A stretch of 64,000 nt of DNA from Leisingera sp. NJS204. GTDB lineage: Bacteria; Pseudomonadota; Alphaproteobacteria; Rhodobacterales; Rhodobacteraceae. The notes under the pieces are model-generated. The model saw nothing but the letters and a program-made list of their open reading frames with translations. It did not search any database and was not told where the DNA came from. Of this stretch, positions 34,584-42,717 are shown piece after piece. The position numbers were made by a program, and so were the translations under genes. The DNA is taken from the NCBI RefSeq assembly GCF_004123675.1, contig NZ_CP035417.1, positions 3,215,501 to 3,279,500 of the forward strand, read 5' to 3'. How positions within the stretch are numbered: the stretch's first letter is position 1; each line of letters starts with the position of its first letter.

Positions 34584-34934
34584 TCAGCCTGCGTCTTCCA
34601 AAAGCGCCAGAACTTCGTCTTTGCCTTCGTTCTTCTGCTTTTTCAGCTTGCTCACTTCGCGGTTCAGCCTGCGCGCCTCGCGCGTCTTCTGCGCGGCTTC
34701 GCTGCGGTGCTTATGCTCGCGCAGCCATTCCCACAGGAAGCCGATCACCAGCCCGGCGCCAACCCCGCCCAGCACCACCGCAAACAGCGGCAGCGCAATG
34801 GTGAAGTTGAAACCAAAAAGCTCGCCCAGTGCCGAGGGCATCAGTTTCAGCTCAACAAAAGACCGGTTGGCAAGGGCAACCGACACCAGCACAATGGCCA
34901 GAGACCCCAGAACCGCGTAGCGAATGTAACGCAT
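34584..34934 (-). CDS. LapA-domain (DUF1049) membrane protein
   Basis: A 116-residue inner-membrane protein with two hydrophobic segments (about 5-22 and 44-67) and a charged coiled-coil tail ([30 protein letters not shown]). This matches the LapA/LapB-type lipopolysaccharide assembly protein family, although the E. coli role need not carry over. It is coupled to ihfB by an ATGA overlap. Confidence 0.85.
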   Translation of the reverse strand: MRYIRYAVLGSLAIVLVSVALANRSFVELKLMPSALGELFGFNFTIALPLFAVVLGGVGAGLVIGFLWEWLREHKHRSEAAQKTREARRLNREVSKLKKQKNEGKDEVLALLEDAG

Positions 34935-35218
34935 CAGGCTTTCCCGTTCAGGCGGTCCCTCAAGAGCTTACCAGTCTTGAAGAACGGCACATGTTTTTCA
35001 TCGACATGGACCGTTTCACCGGTGCGGGGATTGCGGCCGGTCCGCGAGTCCCGCTTTTTGACCGAAAAGGCGCCAAAGCCGCGCAGCTCAACCCGGTCGC
35101 CGCGGGACATCGCATCGGTCACTTCCTCGAACACCGTGTTCACGATCCTCTCCACATCCCGCTGATACAGGTGCGGGTTTTCGTCTGCAATCATCTGAAT
35201 CAACTCAGAGCGGATCAT
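34934..35218 (-). CDS. ihfB: integration host factor subunit beta
   Basis: A 94-residue DNA-bending protein of the HU/IHF family, partner of IHF alpha. The sequence has [33 protein letters not shown], the flexible-arm motif GRNPRTGE with the intercalating Pro, and [12 protein letters not shown]. The start at 35218 has an AGGAAA site; an open frame to 35575 is spurious. Upstream, where rpsA often stands, there is instead about 13 kb of accessory DNA. Confidence 0.95.
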   Translation of the reverse strand: MIRSELIQMIADENPHLYQRDVERIVNTVFEEVTDAMSRGDRVELRGFGAFSVKKRDSRTGRNPRTGETVHVDEKHVPFFKTGKLLRDRLNGKA

Positions 35219-35838
35219 GTTCAATTTCCTCCCAGGCTGCCGGTATGTTCTGGCTATTATTTTGAGAGTATAGGAAAAATTCTTGCGTGGGGGAACAAAA
35301 TGCCGCCGGTCCGGCAGCTTAATCGGCGGGAGTTCACCGGGTTTTCCGCCTCCAGGCTGCCATTTCGGGGCTGCAAGCTGCCGCCGCAGTGCAGCAATCC
35401 CCGTTGCCAGGCGCGCTGCGGCGACTTGATTCGGAGCGGCAAACAGCCCCCGGATCACACAGGCCCCCCGCCCCCCACTGCGGTGCGCCGGCCACAGCGG
35501 CGTGATTTTTCCCTGCCGCCAAATCTGCTGAGACCGATTGATTCCGCCGCCAAGGACGGCCCAAGCCGAAACCATTCACTGAACCGGCAGCGCAGGATGC
35601 GGCATGCAGCCGCCGCATACGCCGCAAATGAAACTTTATTTCCACAAGGTAAAATAATTTGTTGTAAAGCGCCCTGGATCCGCCATCCTTTCCGTGAACC
35701 AGGCGTGTCAGAGGACCTGACCCGCCCGGTGCGTTTCGAACCGGCATGCTCGGCCCATTGGCGGCAGCATAGGCCGGCCTGTCAAAGCTGGTGGCAAACA
35801 ACCGGCGGGAAGACAAACCAACTTGGAGAAAACTGGAA
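35219..35838. other. 620-bp intergenic region, no gene seen
   Basis: No coding sequence is convincing. An AT-richer stretch (35625-35665) may hold a promoter for the Amt-like gene, and the minus-strand side near 35220-35280 should carry the ihfB promoter. Confidence 0.5.
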
Positions 35839-37212
35839 ATGCCATTGGACGTGAGCACGATACACGCTCAGCAAGTTACGCTGAATTCACTGGTGCAGAA
35901 TATTCTGTACGCTTCTGGGATCGTCGGGGCCATTCTGGTCGTCGTCGGCCTGCTGCTGATCGACGCAGGCACTGCCCGGCGCAGGAATCTGTTCAACTCG
36001 ACGATTGAAAAGACACTGGGATTCTTCCTGGGGTTTGCGACCTACTATATCATCGGTTTTGGCCTGTGGGCCGGGCAGTATTACATCATGGAAGGCGCGA
36101 CCATGATGGACTCCATCAAGGATTGGTGGCTGGGCGGCGCCCTGACCAATGCGATGGCGCATCATACGGATCCCGGGACCTTTCCGGGGCTGAACACCTT
36201 CCAGATCTTCATCTTTTTCCTGGCGGTGTTTGCCGGCATCATCAACATTCTGCTTCATTTCGCGGTGTCGGAACGGATGAAGGCCTCGGCCTATTTCATC
36301 ACCTGCATTGTGGCCACGGTGGTGTCCTCAGCCCTCAGCTGGGCGACCTGGGGGTCGGTCGGGCCGCTGACCAATGCGGGCTTCCACGACTTCTTTGGTG
36401 TGGGTTTCGTGTATCTGTTCCCGGCCGGAATGGCGCTGGTATTCACCCCCAAGCTGGGCGCGCGCCCCGGCATGATGGCGCCGCACCCGCGGATCTCGGC
36501 CTATCTGGCACCGAGCATCGGGTTGTGCGCTCCGGGCCTTCTGCTGATCTTTGCCGGCCTGCCGATGGTGATCCTGTCCTGCCTGTTCTTCTTTGATCCG
36601 GAAGCGCTGGCAGTCAGCATCACCATGGCCGACACCAGCGTCGGCATCGCAATCAACAATTACGCGTTGGTCTGGGCCGGCGGCGCAGTGACCGGCTTGC
36701 TGATCGCCTATGCTACCGGCAAATACGCCTATACCCTGCTGGGTCCGCTGGCGGGCTATGTCGCCGGCGCGTCCGGGTTCGACGTCTACCTGCCCTGGCA
36801 GGCGTTCATTGTCGGGCTTGTGGCGCCCTTTGCGGCCTATGCGGTTTATGAGTTCACGCTGAAGCGCGGCATCGACGAGCACAAGCTGTTCCCGCTGTTC
36901 CTGGGCTGCGGCACCCTGGGCATGGTGATGCTGGGCCTGTTCAAGGCCGGCACCCCGCGCGGCGGTTACTTCGGGGTAGAGGAAGGCGCCTATGCGTTCC
37001 AGCACGGGGAAATCTCGCTGGTGATGCAGCTGGCGGGCACGGCTGTCTGCATCGGCACCGGTGTTGTCACTGCGCTGGTTCTGTCTTTCATCCTGGAGCG
37101 GACCGTGGGAATGCGGGTGCCGGAGGACGACCAGATCGACGGGCTGGACGGCAAGAACTGGGACCTGGAGCCGGATGTGGTCACCCACGCGGACAGCCTG
37201 CAGCGCGCCTGA
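35839..37212 (+). CDS. divergent ammonium-transporter (Amt)-family membrane protein
   Basis: Polytopic inner-membrane protein of 457 residues with about 11 hydrophobic helices. Amt-like landmarks are IDAGTARRRN after the first helix, the NAGFHDFFGVGFVYLFPAGMALVF segment where AmtB has DFAGGxxVH, and GPLAGYVAGASGFDVYLPWQAFIVGLVA. The pore His of the first motif is replaced by Tyr (FVY), and the second pore-His region is not obvious, so substrate or mechanism may differ from AmtB. No glnK lies beside it. The start MPLDVST has TTGGAG about 12 bases upstream; an in-frame ATG at 35791 is less likely. Confidence 0.72.
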   Translation: MPLDVSTIHAQQVTLNSLVQNILYASGIVGAILVVVGLLLIDAGTARRRNLFNSTIEKTLGFFLGFATYYIIGFGLWAGQYYIMEGATMMDSIKDWWLGGALTNAMAHHTDPGTFPGLNTFQIFIFFLAVFAGIINILLHFAVSERMKASAYFITCIVATVVSSALSWATWGSVGPLTNAGFHDFFGVGFVYLFPAGMALVFTPKLGARPGMMAPHPRISAYLAPSIGLCAPGLLLIFAGLPMVILSCLFFFDPEALAVSITMADTSVGIAINNYALVWAGGAVTGLLIAYATGKYAYTLLGPLAGYVAGASGFDVYLPWQAFIVGLVAPFAAYAVYEFTLKRGIDEHKLFPLFLGCGTLGMVMLGLFKAGTPRGGYFGVEEGAYAFQHGEISLVMQLAGTAVCIGTGVVTALVLSFILERTVGMRVPEDDQIDGLDGKNWDLEPDVVTHADSLQRA

Positions 37213-37233
37213 TCGCGCCGGGAGCGAGAGAGT

Positions 37234-37259
37234 GGCCCTGGCGGGAGCCGGGGCCTTTT
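37234..37259 (+). terminator. terminator of the Amt-like gene
   Basis: GGCCCTGGC and GCCGGGGCC form a 9-bp stem (one wobble) with a GGGA loop, followed by TTTT, 21 bases after the stop. Confidence 0.75.
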
Positions 37260-37325
37260 ACGTTCGCGCCCCTGATACGGCGGGAATCGGCTATAGTCAC
37301 TCTCATCAACAAAGAGGAGACCGCC

Positions 37326-37523
37326 ATGCTGTACCCGCTTGCCTCGCTTGAGGCCGACAAGCTGGACGCGATCAAGAGCCTGGAAAAGGACATCGGCAGC
37401 CCTGTGGTGGCGCTGGCCGGTGTCGAGGCAAACACCGCCTCCCTGCCCGAAGACCAGCTGAAGAAACTGCAGGAGCTGGAAGCGGAACTGGGCGTCGTGC
37501 TGGTGGCCGTTAGACCGAACTAA
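37326..37523 (+). CDS. small conserved-looking hypothetical protein
   Basis: A 65-residue acidic protein (MLYPLASLEADKLDAIKSLEKDIGSPVVALAGVEANTASLPEDQLKKLQELEAELGVVLVAV). AGAGGAGA lies 6 bases upstream of ATG. It has one predicted amphipathic helix pair and no membrane segment. Codon use fits the host. Function unknown. Confidence 0.6.
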   Translation: MLYPLASLEADKLDAIKSLEKDIGSPVVALAGVEANTASLPEDQLKKLQELEAELGVVLVAVRPN

Positions 37524-37752
37524 CGGGCGCAGCGGACAGGCACGGCACTGGCCCGGCACTGGCTCGGACGCGGCTGAAACGCCGGCCGCTGCGGTAGCTG
37601 CGGTGGCTGCGGTGCGGCACAATGAGGAAACCACTCTCGCGGTATTGGCGCTTGGGGCAGGCGTTTTGCATTGATCTGACCGCTGTGCATTTGCGAATGG
37701 GCGCGTCTGTCTGACGATTGGGACCTACTCAAATTGATGACAGGAAGTTCTC

Positions 37753-38390
37753 GTGACCGGTCAATATTTTCCCAAACTGCGCCAGCGTTTTGCCGAAGAC
37801 ATGCAAATCAAGGGGCTGCAGCCGAAGACGCAAACGATGCATTTGCGGGCGATGCGCGGCCTCGCCCGGTTTCCGGGGCATGCGCCGAATAGCGCGACGC
37901 CGGAGGAGTTGCGGGCATTTCAGCTTGATATGAAGGAACGGGGCGTTGGTGCGCCAACCTTCAATAACCGGTTGACGGTGCTGAGCTTCTTCTATGCAAC
38001 CAGGTGTCTGCGCCCGGAGAGTGAAGGCGGAAAGGAAAACGATCCTGTCACTCGTTTTCCCGCTGAACGCGGCGCATGCGTTATCAGCGGGCAGCCAAGA
38101 AGATCCCCGTGGCGCTGAGCGCCGAGGACGTGTCACGCCTTCTGGAAACCGCGCCCGGACCTGGATTGCGATGCCGCGCTGCCTTTAGCGTGGCTTTCGG
38201 CGTGGCGCACGGCTTCGCCGGGGTCAGGAAGAAGGTGCCACCCCACAGGCTGAGGCACAGCTTTGCAACCCATCTGCCGGGGGCCGGGACTGATATCCGG
38301 GTCATTCAGGTTTTGCCCGGGCACGCCAAGCCGGAGACCACCACCAAAGGTGGCGGCCAACACCTTTCAGGATGTAGCCAGCCCCCTTGA
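37753..38390 (+). pseudogene. IS91-associated tyrosine recombinase, degraded
   Basis: Reads LRQRFAEDMQIKGLQPKTQTMHLRAMRGLARFPGHAPNSATPEELRAFQLDMKERGV to FFYATRCLRPE. A hairpin insert near 38035 follows, then [43 protein letters not shown] deletion removes the catalytic Arg region. The text resumes at [37 protein letters not shown]. The nucleophilic Tyr block is lost: the downstream frame reads [16 protein letters not shown]. Catalytically dead. Confidence 0.78.
38035..38059 (+). repeat. second-family hairpin, copy H
   Basis: Arms GAAAACGA / TCGTTTTC around a 9-base loop, followed by CCCGCTGAACGCGGCGC and an ATG codon. It occupies the same place in the integrase as copy G at 22466, with similar flanking bases (GAGAGTGA about 20 bases upstream in both). 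Confidence 0.75.
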
Positions 38391-38399
38391 TCTGCTCAT

Positions 38400-39395
38400 G
38401 AGACGGGAGGCCAATCCCGGTCAGGCAGGGCTCAGATGCCCCGTCCCGGACTGGAGGTCGCGGATATCTTCCGCGCCCGCGGTGCTGCCTGCCGTCATGA
38501 CCATGCCGGACACCTGAACCTGCCACAGTTGAAGGTAATGTCCGCGATTGAGAGCTGCCGGACCGCAGCGCTCGGCGGGCATGCTGCCCGTCGAATACTT
38601 CCACGCGGTCTTTACGCTGCCAGCCCGGATCGCGGGTATTGCGTTTCAGAACAAGGCGGCGGCCTATGGCTTGCTGGTCAAGGTGTCGTCCCAAACGCTC
38701 CTGACCATCGCAGCCGGTCCAAAACACCCGGGTGTGAAGACCGGCATGACATCGGTTCTGCAGACGTGGGGTTCGGCAATGACCCATCACCCGCACGTGC
38801 ATGTTTTCGTGCCGGGAGGCGGGCTGCCGCCAGATGGCACCCGCTGGAGCGCCTGCCGCCCAGGCGGTTTTCCTGCCGGTGAAGGTCCTGTCGAGGCTGT
38901 TTCGGCGCTCTGGCGGGATGAGCAAACCCGGATACCTTCGCTGCCCATCCCGCGCCGCTGCGCAAAACCAACCGGGCCGTTTATGCCAAACCGCCCTTCG
39001 GCGGGCCGGATGCCGTGCTTGCCTATGTGAGCCGGTATACCCACCGGGGGGCTATCTCAAACCATGAATGGGGGACGAAGGTCATGCGCCTGCCGGCAGA
39101 TGAGTTCATCCGCCGCTTGCTCAACCCTGTCCTGCCCACCGGCTTCTACTGCATCAGACACGCTGGCTTCCTCGCCAATGGTATCCGGCGCGACAGGACG
39201 GGACGGATCAGGAGCTTGCTCGGCAAAGGGCAAAACCCGGATCAGGCAGCCGAAAACGATCAGCGCACCGGCACGGATGAAGAGGACCAGCTTCGAGCTG
39301 GCCCGGAATGCGGCAGCGCGATGCGTGTCATCGAGACCTTCCTGCGCGGCCAAACTCCAAAATACCGCGCACGCCCAAGGGAGGATGCAGCATGA
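38400..39395 (+). pseudogene. IS91-family HUH (Y2) transposase, degraded
   Basis: Recognisable blocks in changing frames are LPVEYFHAVFTLPARIAGIAFQNKAAAYGLLVKVSSQTLLTIA, TSVLQTWGSAMTHHPHVHVFVPGGG (the HPHVH metal-binding HUH motif), PDGTRWSACRPGGF, LPVKVLSRLFRR, YAKPPFGGPDAVLAYVSRYTHRGAISNHEWG, VMRLPADEFIRRLLNPVLPTGFYCIRHAGFLANG and a C-terminal MRVIETF. The N-terminal zinc-binding domain is missing. Several frameshifts make it non-functional. Confidence 0.8.
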
Positions 39396-39782
39396 TCAAA
39401 CCGTCACACCCGGCCCCGCCATCCGGCGGCACTGGACCAGTCAGTGCGGACAGCTTCCAGGCAACCGTGCCAAAACTGGACTGCGGAAACCGCACGCCCA
39501 GCACTACCCGTCCCCAAACGAGCTACCGTTCCGCGCAGAGATTGCAGCAGCGGTACCGACCCCCCCCCCATAACACCGAAATCCAACCACGCTTTCCTCC
39601 TTGTCAGACTTGCCGCCGCTGCAGCTCACGCTGACAGCAGCCACAAACCCTAGGGTCAGGATTCATAACCAATAGATGACGGTCGCGGCCAGAGCGATGG
39701 CTGAGAGGAAGACCTTGGGACAGCGATCATAGCGTGTCGCCACACGCCGCCAGTCTTTTAGCCTGCCGAACATGATCTCAAT

Positions 39783-39823
39783 CACTGCCCGGCAGTGCAT
39801 TGCGCAGCAATGTCACGAGAGGG
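39783..39823 (-). repeat. 41-bp double-hairpin element, copy D
   Basis: On the minus strand it runs from CCCTCTCG to TGCCGGGCAGTG with stem CATTGC / GCAATG around TGC. It lies between RRNR and IEIMFGRLKDWRR of the IS5-family transposase. Excision of 41 bases restores the frame. Confidence 0.86.
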
Positions 39824-40185
39824 GCGGTTGCGTCGTTTGTATCGGCGCTTGTCGTATTTGACCGGGGTCTTGCGTTGCTTTCTGCCGGGGATGCAGGCGC
39901 GTATCCCTTTGTCTTTCAACGCGTCCCTGAACCAGTCGGCGTCATAGCCACGATCCCCGTGCAACCAGTCGACCTTTGGCAGGCTACTGAGCAGTGCCCG
40001 CGCGCCGATGTAGCCGCTGACTTGGCCGGCGGTGACGAACAGGTTGAGCGGCCGCCCTTGGCTATCGCAGATGGCGTGCAGTTTGGTGTTCATGCCGCCC
40101 TTGGTCCGACCGATCAGGCGTCCACGCCCCCCTTTTTCGCGGCCATGCTGGTCGCAGTGCGGTGTGCCTTCAAATAGGTCGCGTC

Positions 40186-40226
40186 CGCTGCCCGGCAGGG
40201 CATTGCGCAGCAATGTCCCGAAAGGG
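40186..40226 (-). repeat. 41-bp double-hairpin element, copy E
   Basis: On the minus strand it runs from CCCTTTCG to TGCCGGGCAGCG with stem CATTGC / GCAATG around TGC. It lies between the Ile and Asp codons of KTVMI-DATYLKAHRT. Excision of 41 bases restores the frame. The junction ATC/GAC equals that of copy A in a different transposase. Confidence 0.86.
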
Positions 40227-40615
40227 GATCATCACGGTCTTTTCCTCGCCGTGTTCGACAGCCAGGCCGACCATCATCTGCGCGAAGATGCCTTTCTCGC
40301 TCCAACGCTTCCATCGGCTGTACAGCGTCTTGTGCGGAGCATATTCCCGCGGCGCATCCCGCCAGCGCAACCCATTGCGATTGATGAAGATAATCCCACT
40401 CAACACCCGCCTGTCATCGACCCGTGGCTTGCCGTGAGACTTCGGGAAGAAAGGGGCAAGTTTGGCCATCTGCTCGTCGGTCAGCCAGTAAAGGTCGCTC
40501 ATGTCACCGCTCCGTTTTCTGAGCCGTGAATCACGCAGCGCGTTGAAAATCAATGCATCCTGACCCTAGACAGAGCGGGCTTTGCAGAGGTTTTGATGCC
40601 AAAAGAGTCAAAGGT

Positions 40616-40860
40616 TTGTGACGTTCCACAATACAAGCGATCGAGCTGTATCCGGGCACAGTGATGGCCGGCGGCATCTTCTTGCCATTGAACACCGCCT
40701 ATACCGGGCCTGAAGCGGTCTATTTCGTGGGCGACGCGTCTCCGCGCGTGGTGGGTTGCGATCCGGCGCGAATGGGGGAGATCAGCGCAATTGCAGATGA
40801 GGCGCGTGTGCTGACCGCGGCGGAGGACGGCCAGTTCCGCCTTGGCGGTGCGGGTGGTTT
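40616..40860 (+). pseudogene. acyl-CoA (malonyl-CoA) synthetase fragment
   Basis: The frame reads AIELYPGTVMAGGIFLPLNTAYTGPEAVYFVGDASPRVVGCDPARMGEI, the N-terminal third of an AMP-forming acyl-CoA synthetase like MatB. No start, no AMP-binding P-loop and no C-terminal domain are left. It begins about 50 bases from the right end of the IS5-type element, so the IS may have contributed to the loss. Confidence 0.65.
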
Positions 40861-41063
40861 TCCTTCTCTGCCCTCTCCGCATTGAATTCGGGCTTCAGAA
40901 CAGGCCGTACCGCAGACAGCGTCACCCGGTCCAGCGGTGTGCGTCCTGCGGTGGCTAGGCGCTGTGTGACCCTCGCGCCACTCAGCAATCCAGGCCTCCG
41001 CCTGCGATTTGCGTCAGGCATCCGCCTGCGCAATCACCCGCTACAGGAACAGCGCAGCCTCCG

Positions 41064-42065
41064 TCAGTGGCCCGGGTTTTCCGGGTCGGTTTGCTCTGCG
41101 CCGCGGTCAAAGCGTTCGGCATAGGATTCGCTCAGGCGGCTGGGGCCGTGCAGCAACCGCCATTGACGGATGCCATTGCGCCAGCCTGCCCGGCCTTCGC
41201 GGGTGCAGGGCTCTTCGGCATCCTCAGCAGGTGTTTCTGTGTTCAGCAGCCCCCACACCGCCTGTTTACCCTGGCAATATGCTTCGGCGCCCCAAGCACC
41301 CAGCAGCTCCTGAAAGGCATCAAAGGCGGCACGGTTGAACACCTTGTCCTCGCCCAGCCGGTTGACCACCGGGTTCTCCGGATGCACGCCGCAACAGGGC
41401 ACCCAGCCCTCGGGGATCGGGGTGTTGGCGGAATGGGTACGCTCGGCACGCAGCAGCTTGGGCAGCACATGGGTGTGCGGGCCTTCGGGGGATTTGCCAC
41501 CGGTGTCGGGACCGCCGATCATTTGATAAACTTCGACCCGGCCAAGGCGGGTCAGCAGCACCCGGTGGGGATGGTGCTTCAGGATTGCCCCCATTGCCGG
41601 GTTGCCATGTTCAAACAGCGAGCGGCCGGCGTTTTTGTTCAGTAGGTCTAGCAATTCCGGATTGGCGGTGCGGATGCAGAAATCCGCCTGGTACTGGCCC
41701 AACCCCATGTCGAACAACTGGGCGCCGCGGTCTTCCTCGCGCAGGGCGCCTTTGTCGGGGCCAAGCGCGGTCAGCACATCGCGCTGGTTCATCGCGGCGG
41801 CGTCATGCGGCAGGCACAGGGATACCGCCTGGGTCCAGCGGTGCGGTTTGGGGCTGAGGATCTCATAGGCCACCGGGCGCACGCCCTCCAGCGTATCAAT
41901 ACGCACCCCGCCGCGGTCCGTGACCTGCATACGCCCGGCATGTTCTTGCGGCGCCGGGTCGCCATAGACGTGGTGGAACTCACCTATGGCGCCAAAAGAC
42001 CCCATGTTCCAACCGCAGTCTTCCTGCATCAGCGCGTCTTTCAGCACTTGTTGAAGCTTAGGCAT
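41064..42065 (-). CDS. conserved histidine-rich hypothetical protein of the cobalamin operon
   Basis: A 333-residue soluble protein, last gene of the B12 operon and overlapping cbiZ by 8 bases (ATG at 42065). It has EDCGWNMGSFGAIGEFHHVYGD near the N-terminus, LKHHPHRVLLTRLGRVEVYQMIGGPDTGGKSPEGPHTHVLPKLL in the middle and several conserved-looking Cys (CCGVHPENP). No signal peptide or known fold is evident. The His-rich PEGPHTHVLP segment could bind a metal or corrinoid. I do not recognise a characterised family; its position suggests a role in corrinoid salvage. A longer frame to 42170 is not supported. Confidence 0.7.
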   Translation of the reverse strand: MPKLQQVLKDALMQEDCGWNMGSFGAIGEFHHVYGDPAPQEHAGRMQVTDRGGVRIDTLEGVRPVAYEILSPKPHRWTQAVSLCLPHDAAAMNQRDVLTALGPDKGALREEDRGAQLFDMGLGQYQADFCIRTANPELLDLLNKNAGRSLFEHGNPAMGAILKHHPHRVLLTRLGRVEVYQMIGGPDTGGKSPEGPHTHVLPKLLRAERTHSANTPIPEGWVPCCGVHPENPVVNRLGEDKVFNRAAFDAFQELLGAWGAEAYCQGKQAVWGLLNTETPAEDAEEPCTREGRAGWRNGIRQWRLLHGPSRLSESYAERFDRGAEQTDPENPGH

Positions 42066-42717
42066 CTGCTGCCCTCCTGTTGGTTGCTTTCCACTCCAGA
42101 GCGCCGGTGTGGACGGCCTGGTAAACGGCTTTGCCGATGACTTCGCCGGTGGCGGTGTGCAGCCCTGCATAGGGGTTTGCGCCGGCCAGGGCTGCCACCG
42201 CGATGCAGTCGGTTCCGGTGCCCGTCGCGGTTCCGCTTGGCAAAATGATGCCAGCGTCCATCACGGCCGCGGTGCGGGCCTGGACGGCAATGCTCATCGC
42301 TTCGATCAGCCCGGCGTGGGTCAGCCCTTCGGAGAGGCGCAGTGCGACATTGATGGTGCCCCAGTTGCGGCCGGCGTAGTCCATCCGGCTCCCAACCCGC
42401 TCGGCGTTGGACAGGCCGACGGTGGCTACCGCATGGGCCTGGATGCCCTCCACCTCAGCCATGGCTTCGCAGTAGCGGCGCACATCGCGCGAGGTGAGAA
42501 AGGCCACGGCATCCCCGCCACCCCGCTGTGCCAGTTCACCGGCAAACCATTCGGTGACATCCAGATCCCGCGGCAGGTCACTGTTGCGGACTTCGCGCCA
42601 CAGGATGCGGCGGGCGGTGACCAAGCCGGGGCGGTTCACTGCCCAGCTCAGCACCTGCATCTCCTCGCCCAGGTCAAACTCGATCCAGGGGCGCTCCAGA
42701 GTGACGGCACTCATCAC
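42058..42717 (-). CDS. cbiZ: adenosylcobinamide amidohydrolase
   Basis: CbiZ cleaves the aminopropanol side chain of adenosylcobinamide or pseudo-cobalamin to yield adenosylcobyric acid for rebuilding. The 219 residues show the family segments RPWIEFDLGEEMQVLSWAVNRPGL, VAFLTSRDVRRYCEAM, VGLSNAERVG and the Gly/Thr-rich SGTATGTGTDCIAVAA, with many conserved Gly and Asn. It lies between the btuD-like ATPase, overlapping it by four bases, and the unknown gene. Salvage of incomplete corrinoids imported by the same operon is the likely role. Confidence 0.88.
   Translation of the reverse strand: MMSAVTLERPWIEFDLGEEMQVLSWAVNRPGLVTARRILWREVRNSDLPRDLDVTEWFAGELAQRGGGDAVAFLTSRDVRRYCEAMAEVEGIQAHAVATVGLSNAERVGSRMDYAGRNWGTINVALRLSEGLTHAGLIEAMSIAVQARTAAVMDAGIILPSGTATGTGTDCIAVAALAGANPYAGLHTATGEVIGKAVYQAVHTGALEWKATNRRAADA

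Larger units (their letters stand above)
37700..39400 (+). mobile_element. decayed IS91-family element (integrase plus HUH transposase)
   Basis: The left leader matches the copy at 22148. An integrase remnant (37753-38390) is followed by a transposase remnant (about 38400-39395). Both are broken by deletions, frameshifts and one hairpin insert, so the element cannot move by itself. Confidence 0.8.
39654..40565 (-). mobile_element. IS5-family (IS427-group-like) insertion sequence with CTAG flanks
   Basis: Perfect terminal inverted repeats GGTCAGGAT / ATCCTGACC bound a 912-bp element flanked on both sides by CTAG, a probable target duplication. The two-part transposase reads on the minus strand from MSDLYWLTDEQMAKLAPFFPKSHGKPRVDDRRVLSGI to EHGEEKTVMI, then DATYLKAHRTATSM, KGGMNTKLHAICDSQGRPLNLF, DWLHGDRGYDADWFRDALKDKGI to RYKRRNR, then IEIMFGRLKDWRRVATRYDRCPKVFLSAIALAATVIYWL. 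Two 41-bp inserts interrupt it; without them it would be 830 bp, a normal size. Confidence 0.88.

Noticed and set aside
39255-39266. GAAAACGATCAG as another second-family hairpin
   Set aside because: Only the left arm is present and it belongs to the IS91 transposase coding text; there is no complementary arm.
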